Positions 18,225-28,415 of a stretch of 64,000 bases of DNA are shown here, piece after piece (the first letter of the stretch is position 1; every line of letters starts with the position of its first letter). The notes beneath the pieces are model-generated. The model saw nothing but the letters and a program-made list of their open reading frames with translations, did not search any database and had not been told where the DNA came from. The stretch is from Negadavirga shengliensis (GTDB taxonomy: Bacteria; Bacteroidota; Bacteroidia; Cytophagales; Cyclobacteriaceae). The stretch spans positions 102,512 through 166,511 of the forward strand of contig NZ_JBHSJJ010000013.1 of NCBI RefSeq assembly GCF_042652345.1, written 5' to 3'. The position numbers and the translations under genes were made by a program.

Positions 18225-18560
18225 TTATGAAAAGGCCATAATTTCCCTGTAGTTGATGCCCATATGGCTGTTGTCATAAATGGCTTCGCCGTTTTTGATG
18301 ACAATAACCTGCGGTGAAGCATGGGCTACATTGAACTCGCGCGCGATGGCATCAGAAATCTCCCTATAGGAGATCAGGTCCAGAAAATACGGAGAAATTT
18401 TCTCACTGTCCTCCGCATTCCAGCTTCTCTCGATCCGGTTCCAGGCCATGCTGCTGATGGAGCATCTTGTAGAATGTTTAAAAATCAACACCGGCTTTTC
18501 TTTGCTTTCTTCACGTATTGTGGACAGTTGCGAAATATTATCCAGTTTTTTCCAACTCAT
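18225..18560 (-). CDS. ytxJ: Bacillithiol system redox-active protein YtxJ
   Basis: 111 aa, thioredoxin-like fold. The motif KHSTRCSISSMAWNRIE contains the TRCSIS active-site sequence, with a single cysteine, that marks this family; YtxJ proteins are proposed to act as monothiol bacilliredoxins on bacillithiolated proteins. SPQVIVIKNGEAIYDNSHMGI is the cis-proline region typical of the fold. Presence of YtxJ implies that this organism makes bacillithiol, which fits several Bacteroidota. It is transcribed divergently from the DUF4403 lipoprotein gene and followed by a strong palindromic terminator. Confidence 0.88.
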   Translation of the reverse strand: MSWKKLDNISQLSTIREESKEKPVLIFKHSTRCSISSMAWNRIERSWNAEDSEKISPYFLDLISYREISDAIAREFNVAHASPQVIVIKNGEAIYDNSHMGINYREIMAFS

Positions 18561-18668
18561 TTAATCAATAATTTTGATGGTTCGTTTCTATTTACTACGG
18601 TTAACATAACCGATTCCCCAGGCCTAAAAGTTCATGACACATCTCAAAAAACCTTGTTCAGGTATCGT

Positions 18669-18676
18669 TATCTTTG
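18669..18676 (+). promoter_or_regulatory. -7 box for the DUF4403 gene
   Basis: TATCTTTG on the plus strand fits TAnnTTTG and lies 75 bp before the ATG at 18751. A TTG at 18654 is too close (12 bp) to serve as a standard -33 element, so the call is weak, but it favours the downstream start. Confidence 0.3.
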
Positions 18677-18750
18677 AGGCCAGGCTGAAAAAAAATGCTC
18701 AGCATTCGCTAAAATTTATCCCAAAATTTATCTTTCGACGTTTAAGGTGT

Positions 18751-20163
18751 ATGTACCAATCACAACCTAAAAAAGCTTTTTTTCTTTTCGGACTTGTGCT
18801 GCTGCTGATATCGGGAAGTTGCCGGCGTATCCAGCCTGATAAGATCGGATGGGAAAGTCAACCTCCCTTACCAAAAGCTACTTCCCAGATCAATATTTCC
18901 CTGGAAATACCGCTTTCTTACCTTGAACAACAGCTTAACCAAAGCCTGGGCCAACGGCTATATGCGGAACAAGGATTGGAAATTGGCAACGGCCTTTTTG
19001 CCGATATTGATATCAATAAGGTCGGATTGCTGAAATTGATTTCGGGACAAGATGATAAACTCAGGCTTTCCATGCCGATCATATTGAAGGGCAACCTGAA
19101 ATTGGAAAAGAAAATCTTTGGTCAGGTTATTTCTACGGCGGTTCCTTTTACAGAAAACCTGGCCCCTGTCATCAGTTTTCGACCTGTACTAGGAGAAGAT
19201 TGGAAGATGGAAATCGAAGCACTTGAAATCGAAAGCTGGGGGAAGCCGCTCCAATATGACTTGCTGGGTTATGAAATTGATTTTGAGCCTTTGGTGAAAA
19301 AAAGGGTAAAAGGCATCATTGAAAACCAGCTTCAGAAGGAGGCATTGTCCAGATTGGATTTCAAAAATATGGCTCAACAGACCTGGAACGCTTATGGAAA
19401 GCCCATTCACATAAAAAATGGCACAACCGACCTGTACCTCCACACTGTTCCGGAAAACATCAAGGTCAACGATATTGTCATCACAGACCAAAAAATGCTG
19501 TTTGCCATAGGTCTTGAGGGCGAAGTCCACAGCCAAATTGGGGAAGCACCCAAGACCAAGGCTTCTGTTCTACCCAGTCTGAGCTTACAAAAAGCCGACG
19601 GCAATGAGAATTTCATAGACATCACCTTGCCCTTGGCTATTCAATATGGTACCATCGACGACTACCTCAATAAAGAACTGGTAGGGAAAAGCTTCCGGAT
19701 AGACAGCAAGACCCATCTGGTCCCGCATGCTTTTTCCACGAGCCATTACGGCGAAAGGGCATTGGTAAAAATGGATTTTACCACGGTCCGATCTGAAAAA
19801 AAGGACCTGAGCGGGCAAATGCTCCTGGTGGGCAAGCCCGTATATGATCCGGAAATAAATGTCATCAAATTTGAAAATATTGATTTTGAGCTTAACACAA
19901 AGAACTTTCTGGCCAATGCGGCCCATAGGCTCCGACAACGCAGAATCCTGAGTGCCATCCAAAAAAATGCGGTGTTTCCCATCGGCAGTTACATGGAAGA
20001 AGCCAAACAGGAACTCCATAACCTGGGGGAATGGCAAACCGCCTTTGCAGCGGTGGCCCTGGACAATACGGATTTGAATGTGGAAGGCATTTACACGACG
20101 GCGGATGACATCCGGTTGTATCTGAAATCTACCGGGGATATCAGGATCCGGTGGAAACAATAG
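18751..20163 (+). CDS. DUF4403 family lipoprotein
   Basis: 470 aa from the ATG at 18751; an in-frame upstream extension to 18634 lacks any function. The N-terminus (KKAFFLFGLVLLLISGSCRR) is a lipoprotein signal with lipobox SGSC, so the protein is anchored in the envelope facing the periplasm or surface. The rest (ISLEIPLSYLEQQLNQSLG, DKLRLSMPIILKGNLKLEKK, then beta-rich repeats and a C-terminal DIRIRWKQ) fits DUF4403, whose members have a lipid-binding tubular (BPI/SMP-like) appearance in structure-prediction work; that is a family inference, not seen in the sequence. The stop lies only 5 bp from the convergent exonuclease stop. Confidence 0.8.
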   Translation: MYQSQPKKAFFLFGLVLLLISGSCRRIQPDKIGWESQPPLPKATSQINISLEIPLSYLEQQLNQSLGQRLYAEQGLEIGNGLFADIDINKVGLLKLISGQDDKLRLSMPIILKGNLKLEKKIFGQVISTAVPFTENLAPVISFRPVLGEDWKMEIEALEIESWGKPLQYDLLGYEIDFEPLVKKRVKGIIENQLQKEALSRLDFKNMAQQTWNAYGKPIHIKNGTTDLYLHTVPENIKVNDIVITDQKMLFAIGLEGEVHSQIGEAPKTKASVLPSLSLQKADGNENFIDITLPLAIQYGTIDDYLNKELVGKSFRIDSKTHLVPHAFSTSHYGERALVKMDFTTVRSEKKDLSGQMLLVGKPVYDPEINVIKFENIDFELNTKNFLANAAHRLRQRRILSAIQKNAVFPIGSYMEEAKQELHNLGEWQTAFAAVALDNTDLNVEGIYTTADDIRLYLKSTGDIRIRWKQ

Positions 20164-20168
20164 AGCGG

Positions 20169-20843
20169 TCAACCCATCAGTTCCCCGTAAGTGCGCACTC
20201 CCTTGGTTTCTGCCAGTTTCAGCATTTTTACCAATAGCTGCGCCGTTAAAAAAGCGTCCCCGGCCGCAGTATGCCTGTCATCCAGCGGAATTCCATAACG
20301 CAGACAAAGACTGTCCAACGAATATTCCTGTATGGGCACGTTTCTGGGATCATAATATTTGCCCATATCCAGTCTCACCGCGAGGTGGAAAGTGTCCAGT
20401 GCCGGGTTCTTTATCTTTCTTAGACCCACCGGTTTGCCGGCCTTTTCCAGCATGGCCAAATCAAACCCGACATGATGCCCCACCAGTATACGGTTGGAAG
20501 CATCGGTGATGAAATTCCGAATCAGTTGTTCCTTCGTAACAGTAGGGCGTTCCTTTACAATCCCGTGGACTTTGATAGCCTCCCTGCTGTATTTCTTTGG
20601 AGGGAGAAAATATTCCCTGGCAGAATTCACCATAATATGGTATCCCTTTATCAATACAGCACCATAAGAAATAAGATAATCACTTCTCAAGTCCAAGCCG
20701 GTAGTTTCCGTATCCAATACCAAAAACTCCAGTTCAAAAATCCGCTTCTCCTTGGGTATCCTTCTCTCCTGTTGTTTTTCGTATTGTTTGACAAATTCCG
20801 GCGGGGGAAACTTGTACCAGTTGAAAATATCCTTCCATGCCAT
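20169..20843 (-). CDS. 3'-5' exonuclease, DnaQ/PolC epsilon-like
   Basis: 224 aa from the ATG at 20843 (a TTG four codons upstream is less likely). It has the DEDDh exonuclease motifs: ExoI VLDTETTGLDLRSDY, ExoII GHHVGFDLAML, and ExoIII HTAAGDAFLTAQLL. A basic N-terminal helix (YEKQQERRIPKEKR) precedes. Such proteins remove nucleotides from 3' ends of DNA or RNA. The ATG follows the stop of the upstream DUF294 gene by a single base (TGATATG), so translation is coupled. The pairing of a cNMP-CBS-DUF294 protein with an epsilon-like exonuclease next to acetate transport genes is also seen in Proteobacteria (VC2704-VC2707-type loci). Its substrate in this setting is unknown. Confidence 0.85.
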   Translation of the reverse strand: MAWKDIFNWYKFPPPEFVKQYEKQQERRIPKEKRIFELEFLVLDTETTGLDLRSDYLISYGAVLIKGYHIMVNSAREYFLPPKKYSREAIKVHGIVKERPTVTKEQLIRNFITDASNRILVGHHVGFDLAMLEKAGKPVGLRKIKNPALDTFHLAVRLDMGKYYDPRNVPIQEYSLDSLCLRYGIPLDDRHTAAGDAFLTAQLLVKMLKLAETKGVRTYGELMG

Positions 20844-20844
20844 A

Positions 20845-22791
20845 TCAATCGCCAAAATAATCCAACTGAAATCTGACTCTAATGATTTTCTGAATCTCTT
20901 CTATCGGAAAAAAAGCGTTCTTCAGAAGCTGGCGGTGTAGCTTTCCCAAAGAATCCGGCCTGATGTACCTTCCCGAAGACTGTGTAGCCAGACCTTCAAT
21001 CGCCCGTATCCGCATGAAAATTTCATAAGCTTTTCCAGCTTCTTTGAATAAATCTTCGTACTTGGGTTCCAGTGATGCCAATTTTTCGAATCTTTTAAAA
21101 GTATTGTTGATGCCTACAATGCGGTGGCTCAATATCAGAACCCTGGCTGCATCCGCTAAGGGCATCATGGCCCTGAGCTTGATGTCGAATTTTTCAGCAT
21201 GTTCGCCGGATTTCTCTACCAAAAAGTTTCTGAAAAATCCCAGTGGAGGAGGGTTGAGTAAGGCGTTTTTAGCAAAAAAATGAAGGAAAAGCCTTTCCTT
21301 TTCTATTTCCCGGTAAATGTGCTGGCTGATTTCTTCGGCCAGTATTTTCTTTCCAGCTACCGGCCTGAAGTCAAAAAACACCGTGGCCATCATCAGGGAT
21401 TCCTGATCAGGTTCCCGGATCCAACTGCTGAAATACTTTTTCCAAACCGAAAGCGGTTGGCACCATTTGGGATTGTTGGCCATCATTTCAGCCGGACAGG
21501 AATGAAATCCACAAGCAAAAAGGATGTCCATCACATCTCTGGCGATAAGGTGCATGTAGGCCGTTGCTTCTTCCCTGAGCTCTTCGGGTACGTCCTCATA
21601 AACCATCGCGTTGTCCAAATCTGTTCTCAAAAGCTGCTCCCCCCTTCCTTCGCTGCCCAGCCCCAAAAAACAAAACGCCAGATTTTTTACACGGGGGTAT
21701 GTGGGCCCATGCCTGTCCTTGGCTATGGCCACTGCCCTATTGATGATCGCATCATTGATTTCTGTAATCACATCTGAAACAAATTCAATGGCCACCTCAT
21801 TTTCCAGATAATGCTGAAGGAGGATTTCTGACTGGTTTCTTATCCGGGCAATTTCATGGATATCACTGCTGTTTAAAAGCGTGTTGATGATGACCGCCGG
21901 ACTGTTTCCCTGAGACAGCAATATATCATGATTCGACACGATACCTGCCAGTGGGGATGCCGATGTTCCGTCCTCTGTGCATATCAGATGGTGGAGCCGG
22001 TTTTTAATCATGATGAGGTAGGCCTCGGCAAAAGCGGTGTCTTTCCTGACCGTGACCACTGGATGGCTCATGATGGCCTCCACATGGGTTGAATAGGGTT
22101 TGTTCAAAGCAATCAGCCGGTTTCGAAGGTCTCTGTCTGTGATGATCCCCTCAGGGTATCCTTCATGGTTGATGACAACGATGGACCCCACACCCTTTTC
22201 ACTCATTTTCTTTACCGCGCTGGCCACAGTATCTCCGGTCTTGCAGGTGAGCACCGGATAGGAATAATTGATTTTGGTCTGCCCTGGGAGAAGCATCAGT
22301 TTATTTTCCCTCTCATTGGCAGTGAAAAGGGAACGTGCTTTTTGAGAGTGGGAAAGGTCTGTCCGTACCACCACCTGTCCCGATGCAAAGCCTGCAGCGA
22401 AGTAAAGGCTGACCTGATTGTTTTCATGAATGATCCTGTCAAAGATGCCGACAGGAATAGCGTAAACCAAACTGTTTTCGGCTGCCTGAGCTGTTAAGAT
22501 GTAAGGCCGTTTTCCCAAAAGGGCCAAAACGCCAAATACATCCCCTTCATCACAAAACTCCACAGCCATCTCTTGCCCGTCCCTGTTCTCGGTAAGGTTG
22601 ATGGCTCCCTCCCTGACGACGAAAAAATAATTTTTAGCGGGCTCGCCTTTTTGAAAAAGGAATTCCCCCTTCTCAAAATAAATGAGTTCGACCTCTTTGG
22701 CTACCTGTTCCAGTAAATCTGGGGACAGAAAGCTAAAAGGAGGGTACTTTTTGAGAAACTCCATTACCCTATTGACAATAACATTGGCCAT
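20845..22791 (-). CDS. Cyclic-nucleotide-binding, CBS, DUF294 nucleotidyltransferase-like protein
   Basis: 648 aa, cytosolic, four parts. Residues about 18-125: cNMP-binding domain (YFEKGEFLFQKGEPA, FCDEGDVFGVLALLGKRPY). About 170-300: two CBS repeats (KKMSEKGVGSIVVINHEG, GIITDRDLRNRLIALN, EAIMSHPVVTVRKDTA), adenine-nucleotide sensors. About 365-420: DUF294 domain with the nucleotidyltransferase signature LGLGSEGRGEQLLRTDLDNA (Gly-Ser and Asp-x-Asp). The remainder is DUF294_C, with LSHRIVGINNTFKRFEKL near the end. It looks like a GlnD-type nucleotidyltransferase controlled by two nucleotide sensors. It lies after the acs terminator and overlaps the exonuclease translationally. A role in adjusting acetate metabolism is inferred from context. 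Confidence 0.85.
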   Translation of the reverse strand: MANVIVNRVMEFLKKYPPFSFLSPDLLEQVAKEVELIYFEKGEFLFQKGEPAKNYFFVVREGAINLTENRDGQEMAVEFCDEGDVFGVLALLGKRPYILTAQAAENSLVYAIPVGIFDRIIHENNQVSLYFAAGFASGQVVVRTDLSHSQKARSLFTANERENKLMLLPGQTKINYSYPVLTCKTGDTVASAVKKMSEKGVGSIVVINHEGYPEGIITDRDLRNRLIALNKPYSTHVEAIMSHPVVTVRKDTAFAEAYLIMIKNRLHHLICTEDGTSASPLAGIVSNHDILLSQGNSPAVIINTLLNSSDIHEIARIRNQSEILLQHYLENEVAIEFVSDVITEINDAIINRAVAIAKDRHGPTYPRVKNLAFCFLGLGSEGRGEQLLRTDLDNAMVYEDVPEELREEATAYMHLIARDVMDILFACGFHSCPAEMMANNPKWCQPLSVWKKYFSSWIREPDQESLMMATVFFDFRPVAGKKILAEEISQHIYREIEKERLFLHFFAKNALLNPPPLGFFRNFLVEKSGEHAEKFDIKLRAMMPLADAARVLILSHRIVGINNTFKRFEKLASLEPKYEDLFKEAGKAYEIFMRIRAIEGLATQSSGRYIRPDSLGKLHRQLLKNAFFPIEEIQKIIRVRFQLDYFGD

Positions 22792-22832
22792 AACTTGGGA
22801 TTAACGGCATGTGATAATGGGCGGGAATAAAG

Positions 22833-22870
22833 GGGGACGGCTTGCAATTATTGATCCCCAAGCCGTCCCC
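22833..22870 (-). terminator. Terminator after acs
   Basis: Perfect 12-bp arms GGGGACGGCTTG (22833-22844) and CAAGCCGTCCCC (22859-22870) with a 14-nt loop. Read on the minus strand the stem is followed by CTTTATT. It separates acs (stop at 22889) from the DUF294 gene (start 22791). Confidence 0.65.
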
Positions 22871-22888
22871 ATCAAGGGCAGGGGTTGT

Positions 22889-24787
22889 TTATTCTACCCT
22901 TCCATTGATGATTTTATCCACCACTTCAGGATCCAATAGCGTGGATGTGTCGCCCATATTGTCCAGACTACCTTCTGCTACCTTTCTGAGTATCCTCCTC
23001 ATGATTTTTCCGGACCGTGTTTTTGGAAGGCCGGGGACGATCTGGATCTTGTCCGGCTTGGCGATAGGACCAATGATCTTGTTGACCGTATCCTTGATTT
23101 CGTTGACCAGGTTCTGTTCTGTCCTGTTTTTCATATCACAGATGACATAGGCATAAATCCCCTGTCCTTTGACCTGGTGAGGATAGCCTACAACGGCCGA
23201 CTCTATTACCAAAGGATGTTCGTTGATGGCATTTTCCACTTCTGCGGTACCCATCCTGTGACCGGATACATTGATCACGTCATCTACCCTGCCGAGAATC
23301 CTATAGTAGCCGTCATGGTCCCGTTTCACCCCGTCGCCGGTAAAGTACATCCCTTTATAGGCGGCGAAGTAGGTCTGTTTACATCGTTCGTGATCACCGT
23401 AGGTTGTTCTGAGCATACCCGGCCAAGGGAATTTTATACACAGGTTGCCTTCCACCGAATTTCCAATAAGTTCCTTCCCGTCAGGATCCATGATGGCCAA
23501 TTGAATGCCTGGCAAGGGAAGTGTCGCATAGGCCGGTTTGGTAGGGGTGATGCCCGCCAGGGGAGACACCATAATGCCCCCGGTTTCTGTCTGCCACCAG
23601 GTATCTACAATAGGGCACCGTGTTTTGCCCACATGGGTATGGTACCAATGCCAGGCTTCTTCATTGATAGGCTCTCCCACTGAACCCAACGTTTTGAGTG
23701 AATCCAGGTTATAAGGCTCGATAGGATCTGTGCCATATGCCTGCAGGGCCCGGATGGCAGTCGGCGCTGTATAAAACTGGTTGACTTTGTATTTATCCAC
23801 AATCGCCCAAAACCTTCCTGCATCAGGATAGGTAGGTATTCCCTCAAACATGATGGAAGTGGCTCCCGCCAGCAGCGGTCCGTAGACAATGTAAGAATGG
23901 CCGGTGACCCAACCTATATCAGCTGTACACCAGTACACATCCCCCGGCGAATACTGGAATACATTTTCAAATGTGTATTTGGTATAAACCATATACCCCC
24001 CACAGGTGTGGACCACCCCTTTTGGTTTGCCTGTTGAACCTGATGTATAGAGGATATACAGCATATCTTCACTATCCGTTTCCACAGCAGTGTGGGTATC
24101 TTCGACACCTTCTGACAATTCGTGCCACCAATGATCCCTTCCGGGTTCCATGCTGACTTCCTCCTGGGTCCGTTGATACACAATCACCGTTTCCACCGAT
24201 GAAGTGCTTTTTAAAGCCTCATCCACTACCCTTTTCACCGGAATGGTTTTCGATCCCCGGAAATTACCATCTGAAGTCAAAACAACCTTGGCCTTACTGT
24301 CATCGATCCGGTCTGCGAGGGCGTTACTGGAAAAACCGGCAAAGACCACAGAATGAACAGCCCCGATACGTGCGCAGGCAAGCATGGCTATGGCTGCTTC
24401 GGGAACCATGGGCATGTAAATGATGACCTTGTCTCCCTTTTTCACATCCTTTTTCTCCAATACATTTGAAAATCTACATACTTCGTGATAGAGCTGTCTG
24501 TAAGTTAAGGTTCTGCCTTCTTCTTCGGGGTCGTTGGGTTCCCAAATGATAGCCGGCTTATCTCCTAAAGTATAAAGATGCCGTTCTAAAATATTTTCTG
24601 TTATGTTCAGTTTGGCGTTCAAAAACCATTTTACATTCGGCCCTTCAAAATCCCATTCCAAAACTTTATCCCAACGTTTTTTCCAATGAAAGGAGTCCGC
24701 TATCCGCGCCCAAAATTTTTCGGGCTCTGTGACGCTTTTTTGGTATTCGTGAAAATAACCGCTGAGGGTATGAATCCTATCACTCAT
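22889..24787 (-). CDS. acs: Acetate--CoA ligase (acetyl-CoA synthetase)
   Basis: 632 aa. It converts acetate, ATP and CoA to acetyl-CoA via acetyl-AMP, the high-affinity acetate assimilation route. Core motifs: P-loop-like YTSGSTGKPKGVVHT, WWQTETGGIM, TGDGVKRDHDGYYRILGRVDDVI, and the C-terminal SGKIMRRILRK containing the lysine that is acetylated by Pat/AcuA-type enzymes in other bacteria. The length is right for the family and no domain is missing. It is the fourth gene of a minus-strand run with the acetate symporter and a GNAT protein, and it is followed by a terminator. Confidence 0.96.
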   Translation of the reverse strand: MSDRIHTLSGYFHEYQKSVTEPEKFWARIADSFHWKKRWDKVLEWDFEGPNVKWFLNAKLNITENILERHLYTLGDKPAIIWEPNDPEEEGRTLTYRQLYHEVCRFSNVLEKKDVKKGDKVIIYMPMVPEAAIAMLACARIGAVHSVVFAGFSSNALADRIDDSKAKVVLTSDGNFRGSKTIPVKRVVDEALKSTSSVETVIVYQRTQEEVSMEPGRDHWWHELSEGVEDTHTAVETDSEDMLYILYTSGSTGKPKGVVHTCGGYMVYTKYTFENVFQYSPGDVYWCTADIGWVTGHSYIVYGPLLAGATSIMFEGIPTYPDAGRFWAIVDKYKVNQFYTAPTAIRALQAYGTDPIEPYNLDSLKTLGSVGEPINEEAWHWYHTHVGKTRCPIVDTWWQTETGGIMVSPLAGITPTKPAYATLPLPGIQLAIMDPDGKELIGNSVEGNLCIKFPWPGMLRTTYGDHERCKQTYFAAYKGMYFTGDGVKRDHDGYYRILGRVDDVINVSGHRMGTAEVENAINEHPLVIESAVVGYPHQVKGQGIYAYVICDMKNRTEQNLVNEIKDTVNKIIGPIAKPDKIQIVPGLPKTRSGKIMRRILRKVAEGSLDNMGDTSTLLDPEVVDKIINGRVE

Positions 24788-24883
24788 AATACGATCTATT
24801 TTAGGTTTTTATCTTATTTATAAAATTAAATGAATTCTGAGATAAACCCGGTTATTTTATGCAGATTGTACAAGCCCGGTTTA

Positions 24884-25369
24884 CTATCTTATTTTCTTTT
24901 TTAAGACCAACATATGTTTCAACTGAATACCATTTTCAAAAATCGGTTCGGGGTAATTGTCTATGTAGAAATTTTTTTTTATGTCAAACACCTCAAAACC
25001 GGCTTTTTGATAGATATACAATTGTTTAATTGATGCATCCCCTGTCCCGATAATGATCGACCCAAAGCCTTTTTCCTTTGCTTTGATTTCAGCATCCCTC
25101 AACAGTAATTTGCCTATACTCAGGTTCTGATGTCTTTTCTCCACAGCAATATTTTTGATTTCTATTTCGTCGCTGCCCGTTACCTGGAGCACGTAAATTG
25201 CTATAATTTCATTTTGTGCCTCATATACATATACATCCGAATCGTAAATATAGCGGTTTATAGCCGCTTCGGTCTCATCTGCAAGGAGCAGCAAATCATA
25301 AGGTATGGCCTCGCCCGGGTAGAGGCGTCTGACTTTTCCGTTTATATTAGATGGTGTATCCAAGCCCAT
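24884..25369 (-). CDS. GNAT family N-acetyltransferase between acs and actP
   Basis: 161 aa, single GNAT domain. IKNIAVEKRHQNLSIGKLLL is the acetyl-CoA pyrophosphate-binding segment with the Q/R-x-x-G-x-G/A-type motif (QNLSIGK), and IGTGDASIKQLYIYQKAGFEV is the C-terminal motif of the family. The closest recognised type is YvbK-like small acetyltransferases. Its position between the acetate symporter (56 bp) and acs (96 bp) recalls Bacillus AcuA, which acetylates Acs, but this could equally be an unrelated small-molecule acetyltransferase. The substrate is not visible. Confidence 0.8.
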   Translation of the reverse strand: MGLDTPSNINGKVRRLYPGEAIPYDLLLLADETEAAINRYIYDSDVYVYEAQNEIIAIYVLQVTGSDEIEIKNIAVEKRHQNLSIGKLLLRDAEIKAKEKGFGSIIIGTGDASIKQLYIYQKAGFEVFDIKKNFYIDNYPEPIFENGIQLKHMLVLKKKIR

Positions 25370-25425
25370 TGTTTTTCGCGGTTTGGGTTAGATGGGGTTT
25401 ATCAGCACCGGGCCCTAGCGTCAGC

Positions 25426-27114
<1,689 letters not shown>

Positions 27115-27139
27115 GTTTTTGTTTTAAAGTGGTTTTGGG

Positions 27140-27403
27140 TTACTTTTCATTGACATCAAACTCCTCGTCAAGCTGGTTCATCCGGTACACATAAACAAAA
27201 ATCAAGATCACAAAAGTAAAGATGGATCCTTGCTGGGCAAACCAGAAACCGAGTTTAAATCCTCCCAACTTGATGCTGTTGAGCGGTTCGGCCAATAAAA
27301 TGCCAAAGCCAAAGGACACGACAAACCAGATGGATAAAAGGATCAAAACGGTCTTTATGTTTTTTCTCCAGTAATCTTTCATGCGTTGCTTTTGTTGCTC
27401 CAT
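27140..27403 (-). CDS. DUF4212 family symporter small subunit
   Basis: 87 aa. Two transmembrane helices: VLILLSIWFVVSFGFGILL and FWFAQQGSIFTFVILIFVYVY, with a basic N-terminus (QQKQRMKDYWRKNIK) and an acidic C-terminus. This matches DUF4212 (sodium/substrate symporter small subunit), which is always found next to VC_2705-type symporters, as here (25 bp upstream). It is proposed to stabilise or complement the large subunit in the inner membrane. Confidence 0.88.
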   Translation of the reverse strand: MEQQKQRMKDYWRKNIKTVLILLSIWFVVSFGFGILLAEPLNSIKLGGFKLGFWFAQQGSIFTFVILIFVYVYRMNQLDEEFDVNEK

Positions 27404-27643
27404 AGAATAGGTTGATATAGTCTGGAAATTCTGTTGTATTCAAGATCACTTTTCTTTCCCGGTGAGCTTACCGTATTTACCGGTCGTTTTACCCATCAGG
27501 CTAAAAGAACCTGAAAATATTGAGAATTTTTGGAAGTATCAGTAAAAAATGCTTGAGTATGTCGTTTTTCCTGAAATAGCGCGGTAAATCAGGGATACCC
27601 GGCGACTGCCGAAGCGGGTGTCTTTGATGGAACCACCGCAGAC
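27404..27643. other. Intergenic gap
   Basis: 240 bp between the DUF4212 start and the ZIP stop. A weak stem (GATACCCG/CGGGTGTC) lies near 27592-27622 but has no T-run. No promoter box is evident. Confidence 0.4.
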
Positions 27644-28378
27644 CTAGATGATATATTCTGATAGTATGGCCAAAGCCGCTGCAAAAATGATGATGATCAG
27701 TTTATGAAGCTGAAAACGGTGCTGAGGGCTGCTTTCAAAGAATATAATGGTGGAAATATGCAAAAAACCTCCAGCCACCAATCCAAATAACATGTTTATG
27801 GTCTGCTGGCCTATAAGCTGCTGTTTGTACAGAATGTCCGTGGAAAGCATCCCCAGCGGGGAAGCCAATGAAAAAAGCAGCAGTAAAAGCAGGGTGTTGA
27901 ATTTACTTAACCGGGTCATCATTACTGCCACCAAAGCAAAGGCTTCAGGCATTTTATGAAGGATGATCCCTATAAGGAGTGTCTCGCTTCCATGATGATG
28001 GCCGGAGAGCATGGGCTGTTTGGAAAGCAAGGTGCCTTCCAAGAATGCATGCAGAAACAGCCCAATCATCAATGTCCAGACGCTGTTGCCAATGCCATGG
28101 CTGGAATGCTGGTGGATATGACCGTGCTCTATACCTGAAGACATGAAATCCAGCACTTGTTGCAACAGAAAGCCCAAGAGTATGTAAAGGCCCATAAAAT
28201 AGGCGGATTCTTTGTCGGCAAAGAGCTCTGGAAATATATGCAGGATGGTAATGGAAAAAAGATAGGAACCTGCAAAAATCAATGCCAGTTTGAAGTCTTT
28301 TTCTTTCCATTGGGGAATGAGCAAGGCCAATAAACCGGCACCAAATGCAGCCAAAAAAAGCAGTATAAAATGAAGCAT
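27644..28378 (-). CDS. ZIP family divalent metal transporter
   Basis: 244 aa, about eight membrane helices. ZIP proteins bring Zn2+, Fe2+ or similar ions into the cytosol. Signature helices: HAFLEGTLLSKQ and GIILHKMPEAFALVAVMM (His-x-x-x-Glu metal-binding pairs). A His-rich loop (SGIEHGHIHQHSSHG) between helices is a typical metal-sensing or collecting loop, and SGHHHGSE precedes the metal helix. Metal specificity is not readable. It starts 37 bp downstream of apbE on the same strand. Confidence 0.85.
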   Translation of the reverse strand: MLHFILLFLAAFGAGLLALLIPQWKEKDFKLALIFAGSYLFSITILHIFPELFADKESAYFMGLYILLGFLLQQVLDFMSSGIEHGHIHQHSSHGIGNSVWTLMIGLFLHAFLEGTLLSKQPMLSGHHHGSETLLIGIILHKMPEAFALVAVMMTRLSKFNTLLLLLLFSLASPLGMLSTDILYKQQLIGQQTINMLFGLVAGGFLHISTIIFFESSPQHRFQLHKLIIIIFAAALAILSEYII

Positions 28379-28415
28379 ATTTTATTTTTGGTCCATAAAA
28401 GGATCTGTGTTTAAA

